Shown here piece by piece: positions 53,142-62,631 of a DNA stretch of 64,000 bases. Position numbers and translations under genes: made by a program. The stretch covers positions 1-64,000 of the forward strand of contig NZ_RJPS01000009.1 of NCBI RefSeq assembly GCF_003943505.1, in the 5' to 3' direction. The notes beneath the pieces were generated by a model. That model saw only the letters and a list, made by a program, of their open reading frames with translations. It did not search any database and was not told where the DNA came from. Origin of the DNA: Streptococcus cristatus. GTDB lineage: Bacteria; Bacillota; Bacilli; Lactobacillales; Streptococcaceae. How positions within the stretch are numbered: position 1 is the first letter of the stretch; every line of letters begins with the position of its first letter.

Positions 53142-53167
53142 GGCCAGGATGTTTGTCCTAGCCTTTT
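53142..53167. terminator. Terminator of nanR (also usable from the left)
   Basis: AAGGCCAGGA / TCCTAGCCTT hairpin with T- and A-rich flanks; very like the third hairpin of the intergenic repeat (GAGGCTAGGAC-TTTT). Confidence 0.75.
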
Positions 53168-54011
53168 ATTGATGTCTACGGTAGTAACCGTTAAGTTTGT
53201 GGTTTTCCCAGTAACTATTGAAGATTCTTTCCTTTCTCTCTCGGTCAATTTCTAGGAAAAAGGCATAAAGTATATCAATCATCAGCAGCATTGGGAACTG
53301 AGCTGAGATTCGTTGGATGAACTGAGGTTTACTTTGCATTGCAACTGGGATGATTTCTGAAAAGTTTTCTTTAATCAAATCAGGCTGGCCAGTGATTAAT
53401 ACGGTCTTGGCTCCCATGCCCTTAGCATCAATCAGGCTGTCAATAATGGATGGGGTTTGACCTGAAAGAGAAAAGCCGATTACTAGGCAGTTTTTGTCTA
53501 AAATGCTCGTTGTCCAAGCAAAGCCATCCGCATCTGTCAGGGCTTCACAAATAACCCCTAAGCGCATGAAGCGCAGTTTCATATCGCGAGCAACGAGCCC
53601 CGAGCTTCCCGTGCCAAAAAAATATACACGATCCGCTTTTTCAATCAGTTGGGCTACGCGCTCCAACCTTTTTTCGTCAATCAAGTCCTCGGTTTGTTGC
53701 CGAATTTGAATATAGTTGCGTAGCACCTGGCGGGACGAATCATTTTTCAGATTTGTATGCTCCGTTTTGCTGATTTTCAGCTGTTGGAGATATTGGAAGT
53801 TGAACTCCCGATAGCCCTTAAAGCCACATTTTTTAGCAAAACGGGTCAAGGCCGCCTGTGAGATGTGCAAGGTTTGCGCTACTTCGAGGGAGGACAGATC
53901 CCCTTCTATATCGGTCGGATTCAAAAAATAGTCGGCAATCTGCTTTTCGACATCGGTCATAGTGTCGTAACAGCTTTCGATGATGGCCAAGATATTTTGC
54001 TGGTGTCTCAT
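53166..54011 (-). CDS. nanR: RpiR-family regulator of the nan locus (NanR-like)
   Basis: 281 aa. N-terminal HTH of the RpiR type (LEVAQTLHISQAALTRFAKK, GFKGYREFNFQYLQ) and a C-terminal SIS sugar-phosphate domain (VYFFGTGSSGLVARDM, VIGFSLSGQTPSIIDSL). Encoded convergently after nanK. In streptococcal nan loci the RpiR-type NanR senses ManNAc-6-P; that assignment here is by context. The start at 54011 has only a weak ribosome site (AAGAAAGTGA). Confidence 0.9.
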   Translation of the reverse strand: MRHQQNILAIIESCYDTMTDVEKQIADYFLNPTDIEGDLSSLEVAQTLHISQAALTRFAKKCGFKGYREFNFQYLQQLKISKTEHTNLKNDSSRQVLRNYIQIRQQTEDLIDEKRLERVAQLIEKADRVYFFGTGSSGLVARDMKLRFMRLGVICEALTDADGFAWTTSILDKNCLVIGFSLSGQTPSIIDSLIDAKGMGAKTVLITGQPDLIKENFSEIIPVAMQSKPQFIQRISAQFPMLLMIDILYAFFLEIDRERKERIFNSYWENHKLNGYYRRHQ

Positions 54012-54345
54012 GATGGGTCACTTTCTTTGGTCAAAATAATAAAACATAATTTCATTATAACATAGTTTAGAGGGAATAAAGTGTTTTCACAGCCAAGAAT
54101 TATCAGACCTCCCTTTCCATTGGAGTATGAGCGGTCAGTAGTTTCAGTATTTCCTGATAATATGACGGTCTTTCTTTCTGAGCAGCTATTTCCTAAAGAT
54201 TGTGTCGGGTACAGGAAAAAGTGATATAATTTACACAAGTAATGTTCCAAGTTTGGATCTGAAGCAAGGAAGATAGGAGCTACTGTCACTTACAGCTTTC
54301 AATTCTTATTTTGGAAATCAGTAAAGCTAGATTGTGAGGTTTTTT
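54012..54345. other. Divergent intergenic region between nanR and the GNAT gene
   Basis: Contains a minus-strand TATAAT (ATTATA at 54054-54059) that may serve nanR, and on the + strand an extended -10 TGA-TATAAT (54222-54230) that probably starts the GNAT transcript with a leader of about 110 nt. I see no conserved RNA structure or gene in the leader. Confidence 0.5.
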
Positions 54346-55041
54346 ATGCGAATCAACGAACTAGGCCAGCCTATTGGGGAGGCTCTGCCGGACTTTAAGC
54401 CGGGAGATCTGCCCAAGCTGGAGCGAATAGAAGGTCAGTATGTTGTTATTGAGCGGTTGTCCAAGGATAAGCATGGAGCAGATTTATACGAAGTATATGG
54501 TCCGAATTCTCCTGCTGACATGTGGACTTATCTCTTTCAAAATCCTGTTCAAAGTCAGGGTGAGTGGTCGGCCTTGCTAGATCAGATGTTGGCAGCTCCA
54601 GATCGTTTCCACTATGCCATTGTGGACAAGGAGAGTGGCAAGGCGCTGGGAACTTTCGCTTTAATGAGGATTGACCGAAATAACCGCGTTATTGAAATGG
54701 GAGCTGTGACCTATTCGCCCAAGCTGAAGCGCACCAGACTAGCCACAGAAGCCCAATATTTACTGGCGCGCTATGTCTTTGAAGAGCTGGAGTATCGCCG
54801 CTACGAATGGAAATGCGATGCCCTCAATCAGCCCTCAAGGCGAGCGGCAGAGCGGCTTGGCTTTACCTACGAAGGCACCTTCCGTCAGGCGGTCGTTTAT
54901 AAGGGGCGCAACCGAGACACTGATTGGCTCTCCATGATTGACAGGGATTGGCCTGCCGTTAAGAGTCGTTTGGAGAAATGGCTGAGCCCAGACAATTTCG
55001 ATGAAAAGGGACAGCAAATAAAAGCTTTGTCTGAGTTTTAA
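54346..55041 (+). CDS. GNAT-family N-acetyltransferase (RimJ/RimL-like)
   Basis: 231 aa from ATG 54346 (MRINELGQPIGEALPDF); GAGG at 54336-54339 fits this start better than the GTG at 54334. Features: FHYAIVDKESGKALGTFALM, TRLATEAQYLLARYVFEEL and CDALNQPSRRAAERLGFTYEG, the acetyl-CoA-binding pattern of RimJ/RimL-type enzymes. Substrate unknown, possibly a protein N-terminus or small amine. Monocistronic. Confidence 0.9.
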   Translation: MRINELGQPIGEALPDFKPGDLPKLERIEGQYVVIERLSKDKHGADLYEVYGPNSPADMWTYLFQNPVQSQGEWSALLDQMLAAPDRFHYAIVDKESGKALGTFALMRIDRNNRVIEMGAVTYSPKLKRTRLATEAQYLLARYVFEELEYRRYEWKCDALNQPSRRAAERLGFTYEGTFRQAVVYKGRNRDTDWLSMIDRDWPAVKSRLEKWLSPDNFDEKGQQIKALSEF

Positions 55042-55164
55042 CATTTGATTGAGTTGAAATCATAGGATTTCGACTCTTTTTGCTTTTTAATTTTGATGAA
55101 AATGGAGAATTTTCTGATAAATTTTGATATAATAAAACGAACTACAGATAAAGGATGAGAGAGA

Positions 55165-56649
55165 ATGACCTTAGTTTATCAATCAACGCGTGACGAAAAG
55201 AATAGAGTGACAGCCAGCCAGGCGATTCTGCAAGGTTTGGCGACAGACGGCGGTCTGTTTACGCCCATTACCTATCCGCAGGTCGATTTGGACTTTGCCA
55301 AGCTCAAAGACGCTTCTTATCAGGAAGTAGCCAAGCTGGTTTTGTCTGCATTTTTGGATGATTTTTCTGAAGCGGAGCTGGACCACTGTATCACCAATGC
55401 CTACGACAGCAAGTTTGATGATGCGGCGATTGCTCCTTTGGTCAAGCTGGATGGTCAGTACAATCTAGAGCTTTTCCACGGAGCGACCATTGCCTTCAAG
55501 GACATGGCTTTGTCCATCCTGCCTCACTTGATGACAACCGCAGCCAAAAAGCATGGCTTGGAAAACAAAATTGTCATTTTGACAGCAACTTCTGGCGACA
55601 CAGGCAAGGCAGCTATGGCAGGCTTTGCGGACGTTCCTGGGACTGAAATCATCGTCTTTTATCCGAAAGATGGTGTCAGCAAGGTTCAAGAGCTGCAAAT
55701 GACGACGCAGACGGGTGCCAATACGCATGTCGTTTCCATTGACGGCAACTTTGACGATGCTCAGACCAATGTCAAACACATGTTCAATGACACCGACTTG
55801 CGGGCTCGTCTCTTGGAGCACAAACTGCAATTTTCATCAGCTAACTCCATGAATATCGGCCGTTTGGTGCCGCAGATTGTCTACTATGTCTATGCTTATG
55901 CTCAGTTGGTGAAGACTGGGGAAATCGTAGCAGGCGACAAGGTCAACTTTACCGTTCCGACTGGGAACTTTGGTAATATTCTGGCGGCCTACTATGCCAA
56001 GCAAATCGGTCTGCCAGTTGGCAAGCTGATCTGTGCATCAAATGAGAACAATGTCCTGACAGACTTCTTCAAGACGCAGGTCTATGACAAGAAGCGGAGC
56101 TTTAAGGTGACGACTAGTCCGTCTATGGATATTTTGGTTTCCTCTAACTTGGAGCGCTTGATTTTCCATCTGTCTGGTAACAGCGCTGAGAAAACAGCTG
56201 CTTTGATGGCGGCTCTGAATGAGCAAGGCCAGTATGAATTGACGGACTTTGACGCTGAGATTTTAGAGCTCTTTGCGGCTGACTATGCGACAGAACAAGA
56301 AACAGCTGCTGAAATCAAGCGGGCCTATCAAGTCTCTAACTACATCGAAGACCCTCATACAGCCGTTGCGTCCGCTGTCTATCAAAAATACTTGGCAGAG
56401 ACAGGCGATCAGCGCAAAACTGTTATCGCGTCTACCGCTAGTCCTTATAAATTCCCAGTTGTAGCAGTTGAAGCTGTGACTGGTCAAACAGGACTCAGTG
56501 ATTTCGAGGCTTTGGAGCAACTGCACGAACTTTCTGGCGTAGCCCTGCCACCAGCTGTGGATGGCTTAGAAACAGCCCCAGTACGTCACAAAACAACAGT
56601 CGCTGCAGACCAAATGCAGGCCGCAGTCGAGGACTACTTGGGCTTGTAA
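55165..56649 (+). CDS. thrC: Threonine synthase
   Basis: Makes threonine from O-phosphohomoserine using PLP. 494 aa, the long class of ThrC. N-terminus MTLVYQSTRDEKNRVTASQA, PLP-Lys in ATIAFKDMALS, phosphate-binding TATSGDTGKAA, and NFTVPTGNFGNILAAYYAKQ. -10 TATAAT near 55130; SD GATGAGAG. Monocistronic. Confidence 0.95.
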   Translation: MTLVYQSTRDEKNRVTASQAILQGLATDGGLFTPITYPQVDLDFAKLKDASYQEVAKLVLSAFLDDFSEAELDHCITNAYDSKFDDAAIAPLVKLDGQYNLELFHGATIAFKDMALSILPHLMTTAAKKHGLENKIVILTATSGDTGKAAMAGFADVPGTEIIVFYPKDGVSKVQELQMTTQTGANTHVVSIDGNFDDAQTNVKHMFNDTDLRARLLEHKLQFSSANSMNIGRLVPQIVYYVYAYAQLVKTGEIVAGDKVNFTVPTGNFGNILAAYYAKQIGLPVGKLICASNENNVLTDFFKTQVYDKKRSFKVTTSPSMDILVSSNLERLIFHLSGNSAEKTAALMAALNEQGQYELTDFDAEILELFAADYATEQETAAEIKRAYQVSNYIEDPHTAVASAVYQKYLAETGDQRKTVIASTASPYKFPVVAVEAVTGQTGLSDFEALEQLHELSGVALPPAVDGLETAPVRHKTTVAADQMQAAVEDYLGL

Positions 56650-56756
56650 AAATTGCATAAAAAACTAAAATCAGCTGGATATCTGGTTGATTTTTTCTTA
56701 GGACGTCCAATGAAAGAAAGTGAAGTAGCTGATGCTTAAAAGGAAGAAATTTCTCT

Positions 56757-58034
56757 ATGACGACTTATAAAAAAATCATGAATATCGCCTTGCCAGCTAT
56801 GGCGGAGAACTTTTTGCAGATGCTCATGGGGATGGTCGACAGCTATCTGGTGGCCAGTCTTGGGCTGATTGCGATTTCCGGTGTCTCGGTGGCCGGCAAC
56901 ATCATTACGATTTATCAGGCAATCTTTATCGCGCTGGGAGCTGCTATTTCCAGCCTCATCTCTAAGACTCTGGCTCAAGGAGACAAGGAGCGTTTGGCCT
57001 ATCATACAGCCGAGGCTATCAAGCTGACTTTACTTCTGAGTCTTCTGTTGGGGCTGATTTCCCTGATCTTTGGCAGGCAGATGTTGGATCTTCTGGGGAC
57101 AGAAAAGGCAGTGACTGATGCGGGCGGTCTGTATCTGGCCCTAGTGGGCGGGACTATTGTCCTGCTGGGCTTGATGACCTCCTTTGGAGCTCTGGTGCGG
57201 GTCACGCGCAATCCTCGATTTCCCATGTATGTCAGCCTTCTGACCAATGTCCTCAACGCCCTTTTTTCAGCTCTAGGCATTTATGTCTTTCGGCTGGGTA
57301 TTGTCGGTGTAGCATTGGGGACGGTGCTGGCTCGTTTGGTCGGTGTGCTCATTCTCTGGCGGGAGCTGGATTTGTCCACAATCCGCTGGCGCTGGGGCTT
57401 AGATCGAGAGCTTTTGCGCCTGTCTCTGCCGGCTGCTGGAGAGCGGCTCATGATGCGGGCGGGCGATGTGGTGATCATCGCTATTGTGGTCGTCTTTGGT
57501 ACGGATGCAGTAGCGGGGAATGCCATCGGTGAAGTCCTGACTCAGTTTAACTACATGCCGGCCTTTGGGGTCGCGACAGCAACGGTCATGCTGGTAGCCC
57601 ATGCGGTTGGCGAGGGAGATATGCAAGCGGTCGGTCAGATTCGTCAGTGGGCCTTCTGGCTGTCTATTGCTTGCATGCTGCCCTTGGCTTTAGGGATTTT
57701 CGCTCTTGGTCAGCCCCTGACCTTGCTCTATACGGACAATAACGGAGCGATCACAGCCAGTCTTTCAGTTATCCTCTTTTCCCTGTTGGGAACTCCCATG
57801 GCAGTAGGAACCGTGATTTATACAGCGGTTTGGCAGGGGCTGGGCAATGCCAGACTGCCCTTTTATGCCACGACTATTGGCATGTGGCTGATTCGCATCA
57901 TTGCGGGTTATGTGCTGGGAGTGACTTGTGGCTTGGGTCTGCCAGGAGTCTGGGCTGGGACGCTCTTGGACAATGGCTTCCGCTGGCTATTTTTAAAGGT
58001 TTTATTTGACAGAAAAATGAGGGAAATCGCATGA
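56757..58034 (+). CDS. MATE-family efflux transporter
   Basis: 425 aa with twelve predicted membrane segments in two similar halves (MTTYKKIMNIALPAMAENFL..., LSLPAAGERLMMRAGDVVII...). MATE transporters export cationic compounds using Na+ or H+. This is not the recA-linked DinF by position. Overlaps the HAD phosphatase gene by 4 nt (ATGA). SD AAGGAAG. Confidence 0.92.
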   Translation: MTTYKKIMNIALPAMAENFLQMLMGMVDSYLVASLGLIAISGVSVAGNIITIYQAIFIALGAAISSLISKTLAQGDKERLAYHTAEAIKLTLLLSLLLGLISLIFGRQMLDLLGTEKAVTDAGGLYLALVGGTIVLLGLMTSFGALVRVTRNPRFPMYVSLLTNVLNALFSALGIYVFRLGIVGVALGTVLARLVGVLILWRELDLSTIRWRWGLDRELLRLSLPAAGERLMMRAGDVVIIAIVVVFGTDAVAGNAIGEVLTQFNYMPAFGVATATVMLVAHAVGEGDMQAVGQIRQWAFWLSIACMLPLALGIFALGQPLTLLYTDNNGAITASLSVILFSLLGTPMAVGTVIYTAVWQGLGNARLPFYATTIGMWLIRIIAGYVLGVTCGLGLPGVWAGTLLDNGFRWLFLKVLFDRKMREIA

Positions 58035-58645
58035 CAAAAGCTTTTATTTGGGATTTGGACGGCACCTTGCTGGACTCCTACGATGCTATTTTGGCAGGGA
58101 TTGAGGAAACCTACGCTCACTATGGTCTGGACTTTGATAGAGCCAGTATTCACAGATACATCCTAAAGCACTCTGTCCAGAAGCTCTTGGAGGAAGTGGC
58201 ATCTGAGAAGGACCTAGACGCTGCCGAGATGAATGCCTTCCGTGGAGCAAGCCTAAAGGAGAAAAATGCTCAGGTCCATATGATGGAAGGAGCTGCGGAG
58301 ATACTGACTTGGGCTAAGGAGCAGGGCATTGCCCAGTTTGTCTATACCCACAAGGGACTCAATGCCCATCAAATCTTGCAAGACTTGGGCATTCATGATT
58401 ATTTTACAGAAATCATCACAACAGCCAACGGCTTTGAGCGAAAGCCCCACCCAGAAGGTGTCGACTATCTGCTCGAGAAATATGGCCTTGACAAGCAGGA
58501 AACCTACTATATCGGCGACCGAACGCTGGATGTGGATGTTGCCGTTAACAGTGGCATCCAGAGCATTAACTTCTGTGACTACCGACCAGAAATCAATCAG
58601 AAGATAGAAAAGTTGCTGGATATACAGCAATTATTTACAAAATAA
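58031..58645 (+). CDS. HAD-superfamily hydrolase (phosphoglycolate phosphatase-like)
   Basis: 204 aa. HAD motif I WDLDGTLLDSYD, motif II region FVYTHKG, motif III Lys in ERKPHPEG and motif IV YIGDRTLDVDVA; alpha-helical cap after motif I. Acts on a small phosphate ester; substrate unknown. Coupled to the MATE gene by a 4-nt overlap and ended by a strong hairpin. Confidence 0.92.
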   Translation: MTKAFIWDLDGTLLDSYDAILAGIEETYAHYGLDFDRASIHRYILKHSVQKLLEEVASEKDLDAAEMNAFRGASLKEKNAQVHMMEGAAEILTWAKEQGIAQFVYTHKGLNAHQILQDLGIHDYFTEIITTANGFERKPHPEGVDYLLEKYGLDKQETYYIGDRTLDVDVAVNSGIQSINFCDYRPEINQKIEKLLDIQQLFTK

Positions 58646-58690
58646 AAAGCAGACTAGAACTGATCTACTGTCAGTCTAGCCTGCTTTTTC
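58644..58690. terminator. Bidirectional terminator between HAD and YcxB genes
   Basis: AAAAAGCAGACTAGA / TCTAGCCTGCTTTTT hairpin between convergent genes. Confidence 0.92.
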
Positions 58691-58692
58691 TT

Positions 58693-59178
58693 TTACATAT
58701 GCTCAATGTGAAGTTCTAGCAAGAACTCAAGAGCCTCGGGAGTACAGTTCTTTTTTTCAATAGGGAAGCCGACATTTGGCCCCAACATGATATAAAAATC
58801 ATCTTTAGTATGGAAAACTTTGACGATGTCATCATAGCTATAAAGAAACTCTCCTCGTTTGCTTTTCACAGAAAATTTATCTTTCTCAAATATAAGAGTT
58901 TGCTCCATATCCTTCCAGTAAGGAGTTTTTTGATAGGCTTTCTTTATCTGAAAGTCCGTGCCAAAGTACATTACTGGGAATATAATCAAAGATGTAAATA
59001 GCACGATAAAGAAAGAAAAACGCCTCAGGTTTTCAGGTAGGAAGGTTAGATAGAGAGCTAGGATTCCTATCAGAATGAACAGATTTAGCAAAAATCTTTT
59101 CCCGCGTAAGAAAACAGACCAAGCAAATCGTTGATAGACTTCCTCAGTCACAAGAGTTGGAATGGTTATTGGGAACAT
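58693..59178 (-). CDS. YcxB-like membrane protein
   Basis: 161 aa; AGGAGGT before the ATG at 59178. Two membrane segments (about 28-48 and 54-72), then a cytoplasmic C-terminal domain (LIFEKDKFSVKSKRGEFLYSYDDIVKVFHTKDDFYI) typical of the YcxB family. Function unknown. Divergent from polA. Confidence 0.82.
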   Translation of the reverse strand: MFPITIPTLVTEEVYQRFAWSVFLRGKRFLLNLFILIGILALYLTFLPENLRRFSFFIVLFTSLIIFPVMYFGTDFQIKKAYQKTPYWKDMEQTLIFEKDKFSVKSKRGEFLYSYDDIVKVFHTKDDFYIMLGPNVGFPIEKKNCTPEALEFLLELHIEHM

Positions 59179-59275
59179 GCTTTACCTCCTAGTTTTTATT
59201 ATTATACCATATAGGAATTATTGAAATCACTTTTAAATTTTCCACGCCACCTTTTCTGTCTTTGTCCGCCTTTCG

Positions 59276-59284
59276 TGTTATAAT
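59276..59284 (+). promoter_or_regulatory. Extended -10 of polA, predicted leaderless start
   Basis: TGT-TATAAT followed by AAATCT and the ATG: same 6-nt distance as before ruvB and the phosphatase gene. No ribosome site. Confidence 0.75.
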
Positions 59285-59290
59285 AAATCT

Positions 59291-61933
59291 ATGGAAAAAA
59301 AGAACAAATTATTATTAATCGACGGTTCATCCGTTGCTTTTCGCGCTTTTTTTGCGCTTTATAATCAAATTGACCGTTTCAAGAGTCCATCTGGCCTGCA
59401 TACTAATGCTATTTACGGCTTCCACCTTATGCTCAATCATCTCTTGGAGCGCGTGCAGCCGACTCATATCTTGGTAGCTTTTGATGCTGGTAAGACGACT
59501 TTCCGGACTGAGATGTACGCCGACTATAAGGCAGGTCGGGCTAAGACGCCGGATGAATTTCGCGAGCAGCTGCCCTTTATCCGAGAAATGCTGCAGCACC
59601 TAGGCATTTGCTACTATGATTTGGCTCAGTACGAGGCGGATGACATCATCGGGACCTTGGACAAGATGGCTGAAAAGACGGCAGTGCCTTACGATGTGAC
59701 CATTGTCAGCGGCGATAAAGACTTGATTCAGCTGACAGATGAGAATACCGTGGTGGAGATTTCCAAGAAAGGTGTGGCCGAGTTTGAGGAATTTACCCCA
59801 GCCTACCTCATGGAAAAGATGGGGATCACGCCTGAGCAGTTCATTGACCTCAAGGCGCTGATGGGCGATCAGTCGGACAATATCCCCGGCGTGACCAAGA
59901 TCGGTGAGAAGACTGGTCTCAAGCTCCTCTTGGAGTATGGTTCTTTGGAAAATCTCTATGAAAATATTGACCAGCTCAAGGCTTCCAAGATGAAGGAAAA
60001 TCTGATCAATGACAAGGACAAGGCTTTCTTATCTAAAACTCTAGCTACCATCAATACTCAGGCTCCGATTGAAATCGGGCTGGATGATTTGGTTTACAAC
60101 GGTCCACAGGTAGAGGCACTGAGCACGTTCTACGACGAGATGGGCTTCAAGCAGCTCAAGGCTCAGCTAGGAACGGCTCAGAATCCTGTAGAAGTCAAAC
60201 CAATTGAATTTACCAAAGTGACCGAGGTGACAGCAGATATGCTGGCACCAGAGCAATTCTTCTATTTTGAAATCTTGGGCGACAACTACCACAAGGAAGA
60301 GATTGTCGGTCTTGCCTGGGGAGATAATCGCCAGATTTATGTCGGCTCCAGCGATTTACTACAGCAACCTCTCTTTCAGGAGTTTTTGACAAAAACAGCT
60401 CTGAAAACCTACGACCTCAAGCGGGCCAAGGTACTGCTCAGTCATTATGGTATCGAACTACCAGCAGCATCCTTTGATGCTCGCCTAGCCAAGTATCTGC
60501 TTTCGACGGTCGAGGATAATGAGCTGGCGACCATTGCTCGCCTCTACGGCCAAACAATCCTGCCGACGGATGACGAGGTGTATGGCAAGGGAGCCAAGCA
60601 GGCTTTGCCGGAGCAAGAGCAGCTCTTTGAGCATCTAGCTCGTAAGGTTCAGGTACTGTTGGAAACAGAAGAGCCGATGCAAGAACAGCTCCGTTCCCAC
60701 GATCAGCTGGATTTGTTGCTTGAAATGGAGCAGCCGCTGGCCTTTGTCTTAGCCAAGATGGAGATTGCGGGAATCAAGGTTGAGCGGGAAACCCTGCAGG
60801 GTATGCAGGCGGAAAATGAAAAGACGCTGGAAAGTCTGACTCGGGAGATTTACGATCTAGCTGGTCAGGAGTTTAATATCAACTCACCGAAACAGCTGGG
60901 AACCATTCTCTTTGAGGATATGGGGCTGCCGCTGGAGTACACCAAAAAGACCAAGACGGGCTACTCGACAGCGGTGGATGTACTGGAGCGTTTAGCACCG
61001 ATTGCACCGATTGTGTCTAAGATTCTGGAATATCGTCAAATCAGCAAGCTCCAGTCCACTTATATCATCGGACTGCAGGAGGCGATTGCGGCTGACGGTA
61101 AGATTCACACTCGCTATGTTCAGGATTTGACTCAGACGGGCCGCCTTTCCTCTGTTGACCCCAACTTGCAGAATATCCCCGTTCGCTTGGAGCAGGGCCG
61201 TCTCATTCGCAAGGCCTTTGTGCCGGAGTGGGCAGATAGTGTGCTACTCAGCTCGGATTATTCCCAGATTGAGCTGCGGGTGCTGGCTCACATTTCGCAG
61301 GACGAGCATCTGATTGCTGCCTTTCAGCATGGAGAAGACATTCACACGGCTACCGCCATGCGGGTCTTTGGTATTGAAAAGGCAGAGAATGTAACGCCTA
61401 ATGATCGCCGCAATGCCAAGGCTGTCAACTTCGGAGTAGTCTATGGCATTTCTGACTTCGGATTGGCCAATAATTTGGGAATTTCCCGCAAGGCTGCCAA
61501 GGACTACATTGAGACTTATTTTGAGCGCTTCCCTGGTATCAAGAATTATATGGAAACCATCGTCCGCGAAGCGCGTGATAAGGGCTATGTAGAGACCATT
61601 TACCATCGCCGTCGCTCCTTGCCAGACATCAATTCCCGCAACTTTAACATCCGAAATTTTGCGGAGCGCACAGCCATTAATAGTCCGATTCAAGGCTCCG
61701 CCGCAGACATTCTCAAAGTTGCTATGATTAATCTGGACCGAGCTCTGACAGAGAAGAATTTCAAGTCTCGCATGCTCTTGCAGGTGCACGATGAAATCGT
61801 GCTGGAAGTGCCAAATGACGAGCTAACGGCCGTCCGCCAGCTGGTCAAAGAAACCATGGAAGCTGCGATTGAATTGGCCGTTCCACTAGTGGCTGATGAA
61901 AATGCTGGCCAAACTTGGTACGAGGCAAAGTAA
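59291..61933 (+). CDS. polA: DNA polymerase I
   Basis: 880 aa. 5'-nuclease domain (about 1-300: LLLIDGSSVAFRAFFALYNQ, YEADDIIGTLD, SGDKDLIQL, GDQSDNIPGV). A middle 3'-5' exonuclease-like domain (about 310-480) lacks the usual catalytic acids, as in other streptococcal Pol I. A polymerase domain (about 490-880) has SSDYSQIELRVLAH, RRNAKAVNFGVVYGIS and LLQVHDEIVLE. Works in gap repair and Okazaki fragment maturation. Its ATG follows a -10 box by 6 nt without an SD, so it is probably leaderless. Confidence 0.97.
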   Translation: MEKKNKLLLIDGSSVAFRAFFALYNQIDRFKSPSGLHTNAIYGFHLMLNHLLERVQPTHILVAFDAGKTTFRTEMYADYKAGRAKTPDEFREQLPFIREMLQHLGICYYDLAQYEADDIIGTLDKMAEKTAVPYDVTIVSGDKDLIQLTDENTVVEISKKGVAEFEEFTPAYLMEKMGITPEQFIDLKALMGDQSDNIPGVTKIGEKTGLKLLLEYGSLENLYENIDQLKASKMKENLINDKDKAFLSKTLATINTQAPIEIGLDDLVYNGPQVEALSTFYDEMGFKQLKAQLGTAQNPVEVKPIEFTKVTEVTADMLAPEQFFYFEILGDNYHKEEIVGLAWGDNRQIYVGSSDLLQQPLFQEFLTKTALKTYDLKRAKVLLSHYGIELPAASFDARLAKYLLSTVEDNELATIARLYGQTILPTDDEVYGKGAKQALPEQEQLFEHLARKVQVLLETEEPMQEQLRSHDQLDLLLEMEQPLAFVLAKMEIAGIKVERETLQGMQAENEKTLESLTREIYDLAGQEFNINSPKQLGTILFEDMGLPLEYTKKTKTGYSTAVDVLERLAPIAPIVSKILEYRQISKLQSTYIIGLQEAIAADGKIHTRYVQDLTQTGRLSSVDPNLQNIPVRLEQGRLIRKAFVPEWADSVLLSSDYSQIELRVLAHISQDEHLIAAFQHGEDIHTATAMRVFGIEKAENVTPNDRRNAKAVNFGVVYGISDFGLANNLGISRKAAKDYIETYFERFPGIKNYMETIVREARDKGYVETIYHRRRSLPDINSRNFNIRNFAERTAINSPIQGSAADILKVAMINLDRALTEKNFKSRMLLQVHDEIVLEVPNDELTAVRQLVKETMEAAIELAVPLVADENAGQTWYEAK

Positions 61934-62193
61934 AACAAGATACAAAGAGCGTCAAAGCCAACTGAAAATCTGGAATCCGGACGAAGGAGTCATGCTCCTA
62001 GAACGAATTATCTATTTTCTAAGGTTTTAGCTCGTATTCAGTTTGAGAAATCAAGGGCGTAAAACACAAATTGAAAATAGAAAGCTGACATAGCATTCGA
62101 TGAATGCAAGGAAAAATATCTTTTTTGTACCGCATTTGGCTAATATATCATTGTAAAAAAGTTGAAAATTATTTATAAAACAGGAGGAAGTTT

Positions 62194-62631
62194 ATGACTT
62201 ACCATTTTCAAAATCCCAGTGACGGCGTTGTCAAGCGCTATCTGGAAAACAGCAAGGTGATTGCCGTTGTTGGCCTGTCTGACCGCAAAGAAACAACCAG
62301 TAACCGTGTGTCCAAGGAGATGCAAGGGCGGGGCTATCGGATTATTCCAGTCAATCCACGGGCAGCAGGCAGTCAGATTTTTGGTGAAACGGTTTATGCC
62401 AGTCTCAAAGATATCCCTTTCCCAGTGGATATTGTCGATGTTTACCGTCGTAGCGAGTTTTTGCCAGATGTGGCGCGTGATTTTCTGGAAGCAGATGCCA
62501 AGATTTTCTGGGCTCAGTTGGGCTTGGAAAATGAAGAAGCTGAGCAGATTTTGCGGGCAGCTGGTCGCGAAGATATCGTTATGGATCGCTGCATCAAACG
62601 CGAGCATACCCGCTTGATTCTAGGCGAATAA
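62194..62631 (+). CDS. CoA-binding domain protein (YccU-like)
   Basis: 145 aa. Rossmann-type CoA-binding domain: VIAVVGLSDRKETTSNRVSK, GYRIIPVNPRA, IVDVYRRSEFLPDVARDFLE and DRCIKREH. Family members are single CoA-binding domains of unknown role. SD CAGGAGGAAG. The next gene starts on the base after its stop, so the pair is coupled. The 260 nt between polA and this gene show no clear feature. Confidence 0.9.
   Translation: MTYHFQNPSDGVVKRYLENSKVIAVVGLSDRKETTSNRVSKEMQGRGYRIIPVNPRAAGSQIFGETVYASLKDIPFPVDIVDVYRRSEFLPDVARDFLEADAKIFWAQLGLENEEAEQILRAAGREDIVMDRCIKREHTRLILGE

Noticed and set aside
54100-54345. Possible riboswitch before the GNAT gene
   Set aside because: No conserved stem set or terminator/antiterminator pair could be drawn; only a long leader is supported.
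61244-61789. Minus-strand ORF of 181 codons inside polA
   Set aside because: Shadow opposite the conserved polymerase domain.
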